Assembly (NCBI RefSeq): GCF_052161655.1
Contig: NZ_CP197418.1
Span: 8,990,001 to 9,054,000 of the forward strand
DNA length: 64,000 bases
Reading direction: 5' to 3'
DNA from: Novipirellula sp052161655
GTDB taxonomy: Bacteria > Planctomycetota > Planctomycetia > Pirellulales > Pirellulaceae
In this document: positions 9,358 to 18,744 of the stretch, piece by piece
Layout of the letters: every line of letters starts with the position of its first letter
Position numbering within the stretch: the first letter of the stretch is position 1
The notes under the pieces: generated by a model
Seen by the model: only the letters and a program-made list of their open reading frames with translations
Told to the model about the DNA's origin: nothing
Databases searched by the model: none
Position numbers and translations under genes: made by a program

Positions 9358-11079
9358 ATGGATAACGCGGCGATCGCAGATGTGTTTGACGAAATGGCGG
9401 AACTACTGGAGTTCCGCGGCGAAAATCCGTTCCGAATCCGGGCTTATCGCAATGGAGCCCAGGCGATCCGCGATCTCGACGAACCAGTCGCGGCCATTGT
9501 CAACGATCCCGATCGCAATCTTGCCGACATTTCGGGTATCGGCAAAACGATCAGTGAGAAAACAGAGACACTAATCCAAACAGGCGGGTTACCCCAATTG
9601 GAAGAATTGCGCCAAGCGGTCCCCCCAATTGTGATCCAGATGGCTCGAATCCCTGGCTTGGGCGCCAAAAAAGCGATGAAATTACAGGAAGCTCTGGAAA
9701 TCGAATCGCTCGACGACCTCAAACTCGCCTGTCAGGAAGAACGGGTCCGCAAAGTCAAAGGATTCGGCCCTAAATCCGAAGAGACGATCCTGGACGGCCT
9801 GGCGATCGCCAAGCAGGCCGCCGAGCGAATCTATTGGTCCACCGGCGATGAATTGGCCACAACGATTGGCAACCACATGCAGTCGTGTGAGGGAATCGAA
9901 AAGATGAGCTGGGCGGGCAGCTACCGTCGCGGCCGTGAAACGATCGGCGACCTCGACTTACTCGTCGTTGCCAAAGACCGCACCGCAGCGATGGATCACT
10001 TCGAAGCTTTTCCCCAGCGGAGCCAAACGATCGCTCGCGGCGATACCAAAATATCGATCCGTGTCGCCAAAGCATTCCAAGTCGACATGCGTCTGGTCGA
10101 AGCGAACGAGTTTGGTGCGGCACTGCAGTACTTCACCGGTTCTCAGGCACACAACGTCCACATGCGACGGATTGCCAAAGAACATGGACTGAAAGTGAAC
10201 GAGTACGGCGTGTTCAAAACCGAAGACGACTCGCGAGTGGCTGGCGAAACCGAAGAAGAGGTCTACAAGGCGATCGGAATGCCTTGGATTACGCCCGAGC
10301 TTCGCGAAGATCGCAATGAGTTCACGTGGGCCGAAAAAGGCGAACTGCCCGAGCTGATTGAAACGTCCGACATCGTCGGCGATTTACATATGCACACCAA
10401 TGCAACCGATGGAACCGCAACGCTGCAAGAGATGGCCGACGCCGCGATCGCGAGAGGACTGAAGTACATTGCGATTACCGACCACAGCCAGCGAGTTTCG
10501 ATGGCATTTGGACTCGATCCGAAACGACTTCGCGAACAATGGAAAGCGATCGATGCGATTCGTGACGAGTACAAAGGCCGCCTGATCATCTTAAAAGGCA
10601 TCGAGTGCGACATTCTCGAAAAAGGCGGGATGGATTTGCCGGACGATTGTCTGGCGGAAGCCGACTGGGTGCTGGCGAGTGTCCATTACGGCCAGAAACA
10701 GCCACGCGACCAGATCACCGAACGCATTCTCGGCGCGATTGAAAACCCACACGTTGACTGTGTCGCTCATCCCACCGGACGGTTGATCAATCGTCGTCCG
10801 CCCTACGAAGTCGATATCGATGCGGTGATGACGGCCGCGAAAGCAAACGGGACGCTGATGGAGTTGAACGCGAACCCGGCACGCTTGGATCTGAATGACG
10901 TGCATTTGGCGGCAGCCAAACGGCACGGAATCCCGATCGTGATCAGCACCGATGCGCATTCGACCGATGGCCTGGACGTGATGCGATACGGAATCAAGCA
11001 AGCACGTCGCGGCGGTTTGACCAAGGACGACGTGGCCAACACGCGGCCTTGGGGCGAGATGAAGAAATTAATGCGTTAG
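9358..11079 (+). CDS. polX: DNA polymerase X with PHP domain (PolX)
   Basis: 573 residues, the usual length for bacterial PolX. The N-terminus has helix-hairpin-helix segments (about 45-150, including GIGKTISEK and IPGLGAKKAMKL). The nucleotidyltransferase palm carries GSYRRG (187-192) and DLDLLV with D198 and D200 as metal ligands. The C-terminal third is a PHP phosphoesterase domain starting DLHMHTNATDG (342-352), with a later IAITDHSQ and a terminal ISTDAHS motif, giving 3'-5' exonuclease activity. The family fills short gaps in base-excision repair in the cytoplasm. It is a single gene, convergent with mqnC across a repeat-filled gap. Confidence 0.95.
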   Translation: MDNAAIADVFDEMAELLEFRGENPFRIRAYRNGAQAIRDLDEPVAAIVNDPDRNLADISGIGKTISEKTETLIQTGGLPQLEELRQAVPPIVIQMARIPGLGAKKAMKLQEALEIESLDDLKLACQEERVRKVKGFGPKSEETILDGLAIAKQAAERIYWSTGDELATTIGNHMQSCEGIEKMSWAGSYRRGRETIGDLDLLVVAKDRTAAMDHFEAFPQRSQTIARGDTKISIRVAKAFQVDMRLVEANEFGAALQYFTGSQAHNVHMRRIAKEHGLKVNEYGVFKTEDDSRVAGETEEEVYKAIGMPWITPELREDRNEFTWAEKGELPELIETSDIVGDLHMHTNATDGTATLQEMADAAIARGLKYIAITDHSQRVSMAFGLDPKRLREQWKAIDAIRDEYKGRLIILKGIECDILEKGGMDLPDDCLAEADWVLASVHYGQKQPRDQITERILGAIENPHVDCVAHPTGRLINRRPPYEVDIDAVMTAAKANGTLMELNANPARLDLNDVHLAAAKRHGIPIVISTDAHSTDGLDVMRYGIKQARRGGLTKDDVANTRPWGEMKKLMR

Positions 11080-11101
11080 AGCATTTTTGAAAATGGCATA
11101 G

Positions 11102-11148
11102 GGCTGGTTCCCACCGGCCGGGTTGTGATTGGCCGGTGGGAACCAGCC
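11102..11148. repeat. GC-rich palindromic REP-like hairpin
   Basis: GGCTGGTTCCCACCGGCC (11102-11119) is followed after 11 bases by its exact reverse complement (11131-11148). The core GGTTCC(C/T)ACCGGCC is shared with the hairpin at 42653-42719, so this is a dispersed family. It sits 23 bases past the polX stop and may stabilise the message end or act as a terminator. Confidence 0.75.
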
Positions 11149-11157
11149 AATCATCTG

Positions 11158-11610
11158 TCACCTCTCCCAAACGCAGTTTAAGGGAGAGGTCGAGCAGAGC
11201 CCTTCAGCGTTGCTCGGGTGAGGGCCGACCGAACAAGTGGAGACGCACTACAAGCGATGTTGCGCGGACGGCCCTCACCCGGACGACGCCTAAAGGGCCC
11301 GTCCGACCTCTCCCATGCTGCGCTCGGGAGAGGTAACCCGCATCGGTTGTCACCTCTGCTAAACGCAGTTTTGACGGACAGGTCGAGCAGAGCCTTCAGC
11401 GATGCTCGGGTGAGGGCCGACCGAGCAAGTGGAGACGCACTGCAAGCGATGTTGCGCAGACGGCCCTCACCCGGACGACGCTTAAAGGGCCCGTCCGACC
11501 TCTCCCATGCTGCGCTCGGGAGAGGTGACTCGCAAACTGCCGCCTCTCCCAAAACGAAGTTTAGGGAGAGGTAGCCCGCATCGGTTGTCACCTCTGCTAA
11601 AACAAGTTTC
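11158..11610. repeat. tandemly duplicated 192-base intergenic element
   Basis: A unit of about 192 bases starting TCACCTCTCCCAAACGCAG at 11158 is repeated from 11350 with scattered substitutions, and a third truncated copy starts near 11541. Each full unit has outer inverted repeats (CACCTCTCCC ... GGGAGAGGT) and an inner pair GGGTGAGGGCCG/CGGCCCTCACCC. No reading frame in it looks coding. It fills the gap between the convergent polX and mqnC genes. Confidence 0.85.
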
Positions 11611-11627
11611 GCACAAGGTGAAGTATG

Positions 11628-12782
11628 CTAAGTGAGTTGCACCAATTCCGCAGCCGCACGTTTGCGATTGGCATCGATCGCTTTTTGCTCCAGCTCAGGT
11701 GCGACCAGTTCGTAATTGACGCTGCGTTGCCGCGGTTCGAACCCGAGCTCCTCGATCGCTTCGCGAATTTGATCGAGCGTTAAAAAGTGGACCGTACCGG
11801 CTTCGGCGACCACGTTTTCTTCGAGCATCAAACTGCCCATGTCATTGGCGCCAAACAGCAGTGCCAACTGGCCAACTTTCAGTCCTTGCGTGACCCAGCT
11901 GCTTTGAATGTTCGGCACGTTGTCGAGGAACAATCGCGACACCGCCAACGTTTTTAGGTACTCAAACGAGCCCTTCGGTGGGATGTGCGACAGTTCGGTA
12001 TTGTCGGGCTGGAACGTCCAACATATGAACGCGGTGAAGCCATTCGTCTCGTCTTGCAACTCGCGGACACGGTGCAAGTGCTCGATTCGTTCCTCCAGCG
12101 TTTCGACGTGTCCGAACATCATCGTACTGCTGCTGACGCCGCCAAGTTTGTGCCAGACTCGCATTACGTTTAACCAGTCATCGGTCATGACTTTGCCGCG
12201 AGTGATCTCGTTGCGAACGCGGTCGACTAGGATTTCGGCACCGCCGCCAGGGATGCTGCCCAAACCGGCTGCCTTGAGTCGCTTGAGCACTTCTTCGATC
12301 GAAAGATTATTGACCTTGGTGAAATGATGCAGCTCGGGAGGGCTGAATCCATGAATGTTTACCTCGGGATAGGCACGCTTGATGTCGCCAAGCATCTCTT
12401 CGTACCAATCGAGTTTGTATTTCGGATGCAGTCCGCCTTGCAGCAAAATTTGATTACCGCCCAGCGCGACGGTCTCTTCGATCTTTGCCAACAGTTCGGC
12501 GCGAGGCAGCACGTAGCCTTCGTCGCTTTTCGGCCCGCGATAGAACGCACAGAAATCACACACCGCGGTGCAGACGTTGGTGTAGTTGATGTTCCGATCA
12601 ATATTGTAGGTGCGATAGGGTTCGGGATGCATCCGCCGCGAGACCGCTTCGGCAGCAGCGCCGAGCGCGGCGAGGTCATGGCTTTCAAGCAAACGCAGTC
12701 CTTCGGCCGAAGTCAGCCGTTGGCCCTCGATTGCTTTGTCCAAAATGTCACGGATCGAATTATCAGTGGCAGGAGCGATCAT
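11628..12782 (-). CDS. mqnC: cyclic dehypoxanthinyl futalosine synthase (MqnC)
   Basis: 384 residues. A radical-SAM enzyme with the iron-sulphur motif C71-x3-C75-x2-C78 (CTAVCDFC), followed by QILLQGGLHPKY and FSPPEL motifs typical of MqnC rather than MqnE. It cyclises dehypoxanthine futalosine in the futalosine route to menaquinone. Its ATG overlaps the stop of the upstream mqnA gene by four bases, so the two are translationally coupled. mqnB and mqnD are not in the window. Confidence 0.93.
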   Translation of the reverse strand: MIAPATDNSIRDILDKAIEGQRLTSAEGLRLLESHDLAALGAAAEAVSRRMHPEPYRTYNIDRNINYTNVCTAVCDFCAFYRGPKSDEGYVLPRAELLAKIEETVALGGNQILLQGGLHPKYKLDWYEEMLGDIKRAYPEVNIHGFSPPELHHFTKVNNLSIEEVLKRLKAAGLGSIPGGGAEILVDRVRNEITRGKVMTDDWLNVMRVWHKLGGVSSSTMMFGHVETLEERIEHLHRVRELQDETNGFTAFICWTFQPDNTELSHIPPKGSFEYLKTLAVSRLFLDNVPNIQSSWVTQGLKVGQLALLFGANDMGSLMLEENVVAEAGTVHFLTLDQIREAIEELGFEPRQRSVNYELVAPELEQKAIDANRKRAAAELVQLT

Positions 12783-13603
12783 GATTTTTCAGTCGTCAGA
12801 GAATTCAGGGAGCTTGATTCAGGAACTAAGCCAAGCGAGACCGCTCGGCGACGGAATTCGTCCAATGCGGTGCGTTCGTCAGGCCCAAGCGTGTAATGCA
12901 GGTTCTCAGCAAAATAACGGTACAGGTCTTCGTTAGTTAACCCATGGGCGGCAGCCTCACGACTGGCGATTTTTTCGAGCGATGCTAGGCCCTCATCACG
13001 CGATGCTTCGAGCGCAATCGCCAAATCGCCGACGTCCACCCCTGCGCGTGCGACCCACATCGCAAACACAAAGGGTAATTCAGTCCATCGGCACCATCGA
13101 TCACCCAAATCCCATATTTCGTGGTAACAGCGAGGGGCCGGATGCATCGCGCGATCGCCAATCATCAACATCGCGTCGGCATCGATCGCCTCAGGCGTCT
13201 GCTCCATTGCGAAGGGGACAATCTCAGGCCGAATGCCGTGAATCTCCCACAGCAAAATTTGCAGCAGTGCGGCGCTCGTGCGACTGCCCTCGTCCAATGC
13301 CAGTCGTTTGATTTCGGCGGCCGGAACGCGGCTGAGCAAGCGAACGCTCCACACCGGGCCTCGGCAACCGATCACGGCATCCGAAACAATGGTGTGCGAG
13401 GGATCACGTAGGTACTCGACCGAGGGAATCAGTGCCACGTCCAGCTTGCCCGTATGCAAGTCGTCCGCCAGTCGGCTGGGCAAATTGAAGGACAATTCGC
13501 CACGATCTCCCAAACGCTCGCGCAATCCCCATACCAACGGCTTCGTATTCAGATACGAAACCGCACCAATGCGAAGCGGAGCGTTAGGCAGTGAAGATGT
13601 CAT
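12779..13603 (-). CDS. mqnA: chorismate dehydratase (MqnA)
   Basis: About 274 residues. The N-terminal IGAVSYLNTKPLVWGL is the signature of MqnA, the periplasmic-binding-protein-like enzyme that dehydrates chorismate to 3-enolpyruvylbenzoate, the first step of the futalosine pathway. Further support comes from a Ser-rich EGSRTSAALLQ segment and AMLMIGDRAM. I prefer the ATG at 13603, preceded by AAGAG; an in-frame ATG at 13636 lacks a ribosome site. It forms an operon with mqnC and connects to the chorismate made through aroC and the DAHP synthase elsewhere in the window. Confidence 0.9.
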   Translation of the reverse strand: MTSSLPNAPLRIGAVSYLNTKPLVWGLRERLGDRGELSFNLPSRLADDLHTGKLDVALIPSVEYLRDPSHTIVSDAVIGCRGPVWSVRLLSRVPAAEIKRLALDEGSRTSAALLQILLWEIHGIRPEIVPFAMEQTPEAIDADAMLMIGDRAMHPAPRCYHEIWDLGDRWCRWTELPFVFAMWVARAGVDVGDLAIALEASRDEGLASLEKIASREAAAHGLTNEDLYRYFAENLHYTLGPDERTALDEFRRRAVSLGLVPESSSLNSLTTEKS

Positions 13604-13766
13604 CAAATCTCTTGTTTTGTCGATCAAGGGCGTCATCGATCGCGTGAACGGCAGTGACCGTGCCTTCCAATCCTTTCGGAGACCCGAAAACGAAATCGGA
13701 AAACGTCACTTTCCACTATTCAAACCGCAGTCATCAGCGGCTTTTAACGCGAGCGAGAGGGACAAC

Positions 13767-14477
13767 CTACACGATTTGCTGCAATTCGTCCGCAGGGCAT
13801 TGAACCGTTACGAGAATGCCGCTTTTCGGGTGATGAAACGTGATCGATTCCGCGTGCAGCATAATTCGCGTTTGATTTGGGAACCGCAGCCCCAAAGCAG
13901 CCCCCGCAACGTCGCTTTCGCCGCTTTCAGAACAGTTCTCGCCATACAGCGAATCGCCGAGGATCGGATGGCCTCGCAATGCCGATTGGATCCTCAGTTG
14001 ATGCATCCGACCGGTGTGGGGAAACAGTCGAACGAGCGTGCGATCGTGTTCACTGCAATAACGAACGACTTCGACGCGGGTTTCGGCGAACTTTGCGTCG
14101 GGTTCGTTCTCTGCGACACGCTCAGCTCGCGGTTGACCGGGGACCTTTCTGAGATAGTCCGTCCACAGCGACTCGACGGGCTCGATTTTCCCCGCAACGA
14201 CTGCCAAATACTGCTTGTCGACCTTCCGCGTTGCGAATTGTTCCGATAGCAGCTTGGCGACGCGTTTTCGTAGCGCAATCAGCACCACACCGCTGACGGG
14301 GCGATCGAGTCGATGAACGACCGCTAGATAATCGCTACGATCGGATAGTTGGGTTCGTAGACGCGATTCAAGGCTATCAGCACCTGGGGGCGATTGCGTG
14401 GATAGCCCCGCTGGTTTTTCGACGGCCAACATCGACTCGCCGTCCCACAACACCTTGATCACACTCTCAATCGTCAT
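13767..14477 (-). CDS. RluA-family pseudouridine synthase
   Basis: 236 residues from the ATG at 14477; a TTG two codons earlier would also be in frame. The catalytic motif HRLDRPVSGV carries the nucleophilic Asp at residue 58. LLSEQFATRKVDKQYLAV, RMHQLRIQ and HPILGDSLYG are the other hallmarks of the RluA/RluC/RluD family. There is no S4 domain at the N-terminus and the protein is short, as in RluA and TruC types, so the target (23S rRNA or tRNA) cannot be fixed from sequence. It lies upstream of mqnA on the same strand with a gap of about 160 bases. Confidence 0.9.
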   Translation of the reverse strand: MTIESVIKVLWDGESMLAVEKPAGLSTQSPPGADSLESRLRTQLSDRSDYLAVVHRLDRPVSGVVLIALRKRVAKLLSEQFATRKVDKQYLAVVAGKIEPVESLWTDYLRKVPGQPRAERVAENEPDAKFAETRVEVVRYCSEHDRTLVRLFPHTGRMHQLRIQSALRGHPILGDSLYGENCSESGESDVAGAALGLRFPNQTRIMLHAESITFHHPKSGILVTVQCPADELQQIV

Positions 14478-14977
14478 CCGCAAACATCATCCATCATGAT
14501 CGCAACTACAATGCGGTTCGCATCGTCACGTTTGTCGTTGTGGTTACGTGCTTGGCACATTACCTGCATCGCATCATCGGCTTACCTGCATCGCATCACC
14601 TAAACCGTTTGTTAGTGATGCTATACCCGACTACAAAGCAACCGTCTCGCAACCCAACAACAGCGCAAAAAAAAACGAGAGATCCCGGCCACGACAATCA
14701 CTGAAGTAAGTTGTTAAAACACATGATGTCGTGTCCAAATTACTTCAACAATCGATCGACGGATCTCTCGTACCCTTAATTTGTAAAGAGAGAATCGATC
14801 ACGTCAAGATGAGTTGTGATATTGGTGATGAAATTCATAGCTTCGTTCGGCATGGATGTCGAGTCATCCGATCACGAAGAATGATCCCAATCACATCGAC
14901 TCGATTCATTGCAACGGTCATCTTGTGCGTAGACTGAAGCCGTCTGCTAAGCGACTCACTGCCCTTGAAACACACTC
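14478..14977. other. intergenic region with nested inverted repeat
   Basis: This 500-base divergent gap lies between the pseudouridine synthase and the DHPS-related gene. A short direct repeat TTACCTGCATCGCATCA occurs twice within 14562-14600. A nested inverted repeat at 14675-14771 is described separately. I see no convincing gene. Confidence 0.6.
14675..14771. repeat. nested inverted repeat, possible MITE or structured RNA
   Basis: Outer arms ACGAGAGATCC (14675-14685) and GGATCTCTCGT (14761-14771) are exact reverse complements. Inside them TGAAGTAA (14702-14709) and TTACTTCA (14740-14747) also pair, leaving a small ACAC/GTGT-capped centre. An A-run precedes the left arm. The nested pairing suggests a folded RNA or a small mobile relic. 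No second copy was noticed in the window. Confidence 0.5.
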
Positions 14978-16396
14978 ATGCTTACGACCATCCAACCCGC
15001 TACCGACCACCACTATCACTTCGTCACAGGGCGGCTAGCGGAGCATGCGGTACGAGAGATTGCTGCATCGCTTGCCAAGGAATATTCGTTCGCGTATTCG
15101 ATCGGAGTGATGCCCATCACTGTGGCCGCGCTGATGACATCCAAGTGGTTGCTGCGGCACTTGGACATCCCCACACAGACGACCCACGTGATCGTGCCGG
15201 GCTATCTCGAATCGGGTTACAACGAATTGCAAAACGGCGTAAAAACACCGGTAATTTGCGGTCCAAAAGACTGCCGCGACCTTCCAGAGGTGTTTGGGAA
15301 ATCGCGTCCAAAAGTCGTTCCGAGCGAGTACGATATCCAGATTATTGCCGAGATCAATCACGCGCCGCGGATGTCAATTGACACCGTACTAAGCATCGCC
15401 AAACAACTGCGTGAATCGGGGGCCGATGTGATCGATTTCGGTTGCGACCCTGCATCGCGATGCATCACGATCGGCGATTACACCCGTGCGTTGGTCGACG
15501 CAGGATTAAAAGTTTCGGTTGATACTTTCGACACTTGGGAAGCCAGCGAAGCGACCAAGAATGGAGCATCGCTTGTGTTGTCGGTGAACTCATCAAACTG
15601 CGAAGCGGCAAAAGATTGGGGCGCTGAAGTGGTCGTCATTCCGGACCAAGTTGACGACAAAAAAAGTTTTGAAAAAACAATCAATTATTTAGCGCGACAT
15701 CAAGTTCCGATGCGATTGGACCCGATTTTGGAACCGATCGGCGCAGGGCTCGCTGCGAGTTTAATTCGCTATGCGGACACCCGCCGCGAATACCCCGAAC
15801 TTGAAATCATGATGGGGATCGGTAATTTGACAGAGCTAACCGAAGTGGATTCGGCAGGCATCAACTTTTTATTGCTCGGTATCTGTCAAGAACTAGGCAT
15901 TCGCAGTGTGTTAACCACCGAGGTGATCAATTGGGCACGATCCTCGGTGCGTGAATGCGCCGAAGCAAGAAAATTGGTTTACTACAGCGTCAAAAATCGT
16001 GTGCCACCCAAGCATCTGTCCAATGCATTGGTGCAGCTGCGTGATCCAAAACTTAAAGCGTTTCCCACTGGCATGCTCCAATCGCTTGCCACAACGCTGA
16101 AAGACAACAACTATCGCATCTATGCACAAGATGAAACGATCCATTTGTTGTCTGCGGGCATGCACTTACAACAATCCGATCCCTTTGAATTGTTTGATCA
16201 ATTGCTGCAGCGCCCCGAATCGAGCAACGTGGACGAAAGTCACGCGTTCTATCTCGGTTACGAAATGGCAAAAGCAACGATTGCGTTGCAGTTGGGCAAA
16301 CAATACGACCAAGATCAGGCATTACGCTGGGGCATGCTGACCAATGAAGAGGATCTGCATCGCATCAATCGCAAAAGTCGCCACCGAAAGTCGTAA
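14978..16396 (+). CDS. dihydropteroate synthase-related protein (methanopterin type)
   Basis: 472 residues. An N-terminal domain of about 120 residues (VTGRLAEHAVREIA.., DUF6513-like) precedes a DHPS-like TIM barrel. The barrel has IIAEINHAPRMS, ADVIDFGCDPASR, VSVDTFDTWEA and SLVLSVNSSN in the order of the pterin-binding family. Proteins of this design occur in methanogens and in bacteria with tetrahydromethanopterin-linked C1 metabolism, where they are thought to take part in making the cofactor. A separate canonical folP lies at 27.5 kb, so this copy is probably not the folate enzyme. mfnB nearby points the same way. The family call is solid; the exact reaction is inferred. Confidence 0.82.
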   Translation: MLTTIQPATDHHYHFVTGRLAEHAVREIAASLAKEYSFAYSIGVMPITVAALMTSKWLLRHLDIPTQTTHVIVPGYLESGYNELQNGVKTPVICGPKDCRDLPEVFGKSRPKVVPSEYDIQIIAEINHAPRMSIDTVLSIAKQLRESGADVIDFGCDPASRCITIGDYTRALVDAGLKVSVDTFDTWEASEATKNGASLVLSVNSSNCEAAKDWGAEVVVIPDQVDDKKSFEKTINYLARHQVPMRLDPILEPIGAGLAASLIRYADTRREYPELEIMMGIGNLTELTEVDSAGINFLLLGICQELGIRSVLTTEVINWARSSVRECAEARKLVYYSVKNRVPPKHLSNALVQLRDPKLKAFPTGMLQSLATTLKDNNYRIYAQDETIHLLSAGMHLQQSDPFELFDQLLQRPESSNVDESHAFYLGYEMAKATIALQLGKQYDQDQALRWGMLTNEEDLHRINRKSRHRKS

Positions 16397-16543
16397 TTTC
16401 AGCGGATGGGAGTGGACGTACTCCTTTGTCGGGTGGTGATGCCGACAGAACCGTTTCAGAGTGCTAAAATCAGGACTCTTGTTGTTTGCTTTACTCAACG
16501 CGTCGCTCTCCCTTAGCTCACGCTTCGTTTTTGGTTCACCGTT

Positions 16544-18361
16544 ATGCCGCGATCACTTTGGTTCATGTCACGTTCACCTCGATTCGCTAGCTCGCTTCGC
16601 TACGGCGTTTGTTTTCCGCTTACATTGGTTGCCGCCATGTCAGTGGGATGCAGCAACAGCGATACGGCGGATACATCCAAAGCCACGGATGATGCGAACT
16701 TACCGTTTACGCAGCCTGCGGAATCCGAGAAGGATGTAAATGGGGCCGATGCGAGCGGAGCAGGGGAGGGCAGGGCGGATGCGGCAGCAGTGGCCAGCGA
16801 TGCCCACGAAACACATGCCCAAGAAAACAATTCACCGGCGTCTAATTCGTCATCGGCACCAGCACCGTCCGCTGCGATGTCGGATCAACCCAATGCTTCG
16901 GCCGAGTCCGCGATGGTCGGCGAGACTGTTCCGGCTGGTGAAGCGATTCCAGTGGGCGCGGGCGCTCCGCAGGCTGACAACCAAGCTCCGAACTTGTTGA
17001 CGATCGCCGATCCCACCGCGGCCAGTGAGACCGACGATCCCAATCGTCGTCAATTGCGAGCGAACCTGACTCCCGATGAACTCCATGACTTTTTAGCGGG
17101 CGCTGATAGCGACATCCAAGCGATTGCAAGCGGCGCGTCGGGAATCAAAGACCCGAAAGAAGCTTATGCCGAGATGCGGCGAATTTCCCAAATGAAACTC
17201 GAGGCCGCGCGACGTTTGCAAAATCATGCGGACGCTAATGCCGATGCTCGCAGTGATGGTGCACGTGGCGAACTGCAATCACTTTCGCATCTTGCGGCGC
17301 TCGGTGATTTGAAATCGGCAATGGAGCTCGAGAAACTTGCCACTGTGAATCTTGATTCGAATGATCCGCGTTTGGTTACCGACAGCCGATTGGTGTTGAT
17401 CGGCTTTGCGATCGAGTCGCTACAAAACGGCGATGTGGATGCACCGCAACGCATCGTCCAACTGGTCAATGGTTTAGCGACCTCTGACGCATCGTCGGAC
17501 ATCCCCGCGATGATGGTGATGGGACAAGCTCGCCAAGTGTTGACGCAATTCGATCACGACGCCGAAGCCAAAGTGGTTCGCAATACGATCATTGAACTGT
17601 ACGCCGACTCGTCCGATCCGCAGATCGCAAAGATGGCGGCTCAATTGGCTGGCAATGTTCAGTTCGACGAAATTGATAATTTGCTCCAGCTTGCCATCGA
17701 TGGCGAATCGATCGACACGGACAAGTGGACCGATGCGGTGCAAGCACTGCTCACCGCATCGCCAGACCTACAAACGGTGCAGTACCTTGCGGGTGCGGCA
17801 CTTCAATTCGAAGGGCTCAATCAACAAGACCATGCCGAGGCAACCTACAACAAGCTTCAAGAACAATTTCCCGACACCAACACCGCGACGGGGCAAGAAG
17901 TTCAGCTGGCGATAAGTGCTCGAAAATCGCGTGTTGACGCGATTGGAAAAACGTTTGATCCTGATCTAAAATCAATCGATGGTGGCGAGTTATCGATCGC
18001 CGATTATCGAGGCAAAATTGTCTTGATGCCGTTGTGGGCAATGGGTTTCCAGGAATCGTTACAATTGATTCCACACTTGCAAGATCTCCAGCAGCAATCG
18101 CCTGACGATATCGCCATCGTCGGCGTGAACTTGGATCCCGCCGGAGCTCCAGTGGCGGAGTTTGTTCGACAAAACAAATTGAACTTTTCGAGCTACCGAG
18201 CCGTATCGTCCGCCACCGCCGAAGTGCCTAACGAGGTCGCGGCAAGATTCGGAATGGTATCGATGCCGTTCCTCGTCGTGTTGGATCAAGAGGGCCGCGT
18301 CGCATCGATTGATTACACGATCGCACAATTACAACAAACGTTGAAACGACTTCAGAATTAG
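16544..18361 (+). CDS. lipoprotein with degenerate thioredoxin-like (TlpA-type) domain
   Basis: 605 residues. The signal peptide ends in a lipobox with C36 (AAMSVGC). A low-complexity Ala/Ser/Asp-rich segment (about 40-170) follows, then a helical middle region (about 175-460) with repeat-like helices. The C-terminal 150 residues resemble a TlpA/AhpC thioredoxin fold: ADYRGKIVLMPLWAMGF, AIVGVNLDPAG and MVSMPFLVVLDQEGRV with the conserved cis-Pro. The redox CxxC that should follow the Trp is replaced (W498-AMGF), so the domain cannot do dithiol chemistry and probably binds or scaffolds. An internal ATG at 16565 is a possible alternative start. It is probably membrane-anchored and periplasmic. 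Confidence 0.8.
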   Translation: MPRSLWFMSRSPRFASSLRYGVCFPLTLVAAMSVGCSNSDTADTSKATDDANLPFTQPAESEKDVNGADASGAGEGRADAAAVASDAHETHAQENNSPASNSSSAPAPSAAMSDQPNASAESAMVGETVPAGEAIPVGAGAPQADNQAPNLLTIADPTAASETDDPNRRQLRANLTPDELHDFLAGADSDIQAIASGASGIKDPKEAYAEMRRISQMKLEAARRLQNHADANADARSDGARGELQSLSHLAALGDLKSAMELEKLATVNLDSNDPRLVTDSRLVLIGFAIESLQNGDVDAPQRIVQLVNGLATSDASSDIPAMMVMGQARQVLTQFDHDAEAKVVRNTIIELYADSSDPQIAKMAAQLAGNVQFDEIDNLLQLAIDGESIDTDKWTDAVQALLTASPDLQTVQYLAGAALQFEGLNQQDHAEATYNKLQEQFPDTNTATGQEVQLAISARKSRVDAIGKTFDPDLKSIDGGELSIADYRGKIVLMPLWAMGFQESLQLIPHLQDLQQQSPDDIAIVGVNLDPAGAPVAEFVRQNKLNFSSYRAVSSATAEVPNEVAARFGMVSMPFLVVLDQEGRVASIDYTIAQLQQTLKRLQN

Positions 18362-18513
18362 CGTGCGTGCGAAAGTCAATACAGAAAAAACCGATTTACA
18401 AATCTTATCAAGCAATGATCGATTCGGAGCGTTCTGAACTACACTGTGTGATTCAATGAGAAGTGCTGTCCGAATCCACTTTATCGGAAGTCATCTTATG
18501 TTGAGGACCTGAG

Positions 18514-18744
18514 ATGCAATTTATCGAACTAACAGGAAAAACTTTGTTGGACGTTGTCAACGAAGGCGAAATCGATCTGAAACAGATGCACGAATCAGGC
18601 GTCAACGGCGATTCGATCTTACGAATCAACAAGTTCGGCGAGATTGAATTGCGCTCGCGTGATGAGTGGATGCTGGTGGGCGGATTGATCGGCCATTTCG
18701 AAGACCGTCTGATCTCGTTAACGGGACTCGATTGGGCCGAGTGA
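18514..18744 (+). CDS. small conserved-looking protein, function unknown
   Basis: 76 residues, acidic. The start ATG is preceded by a GAGGACCTGAG stretch that can serve as ribosome-binding site. The protein looks like a compact alpha/beta fold (MQFIELTGKTLLDVV...GEIELRSRDEWMLVGG...) and has no signal peptide or membrane helix. Its last 27 bases overlap the end of the convergent mfnB gene. I do not recognise the family. Coding potential is judged from the clean ribosome site and protein-like composition. Confidence 0.65.
   Translation: MQFIELTGKTLLDVVNEGEIDLKQMHESGVNGDSILRINKFGEIELRSRDEWMLVGGLIGHFEDRLISLTGLDWAE

Noticed and set aside
13278..14249. Open frame of 323 codons across mqnA start and the pseudouridine synthase on the plus strand
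   Set aside because: It crosses two well-supported minus-strand genes in antisense and has no motif.
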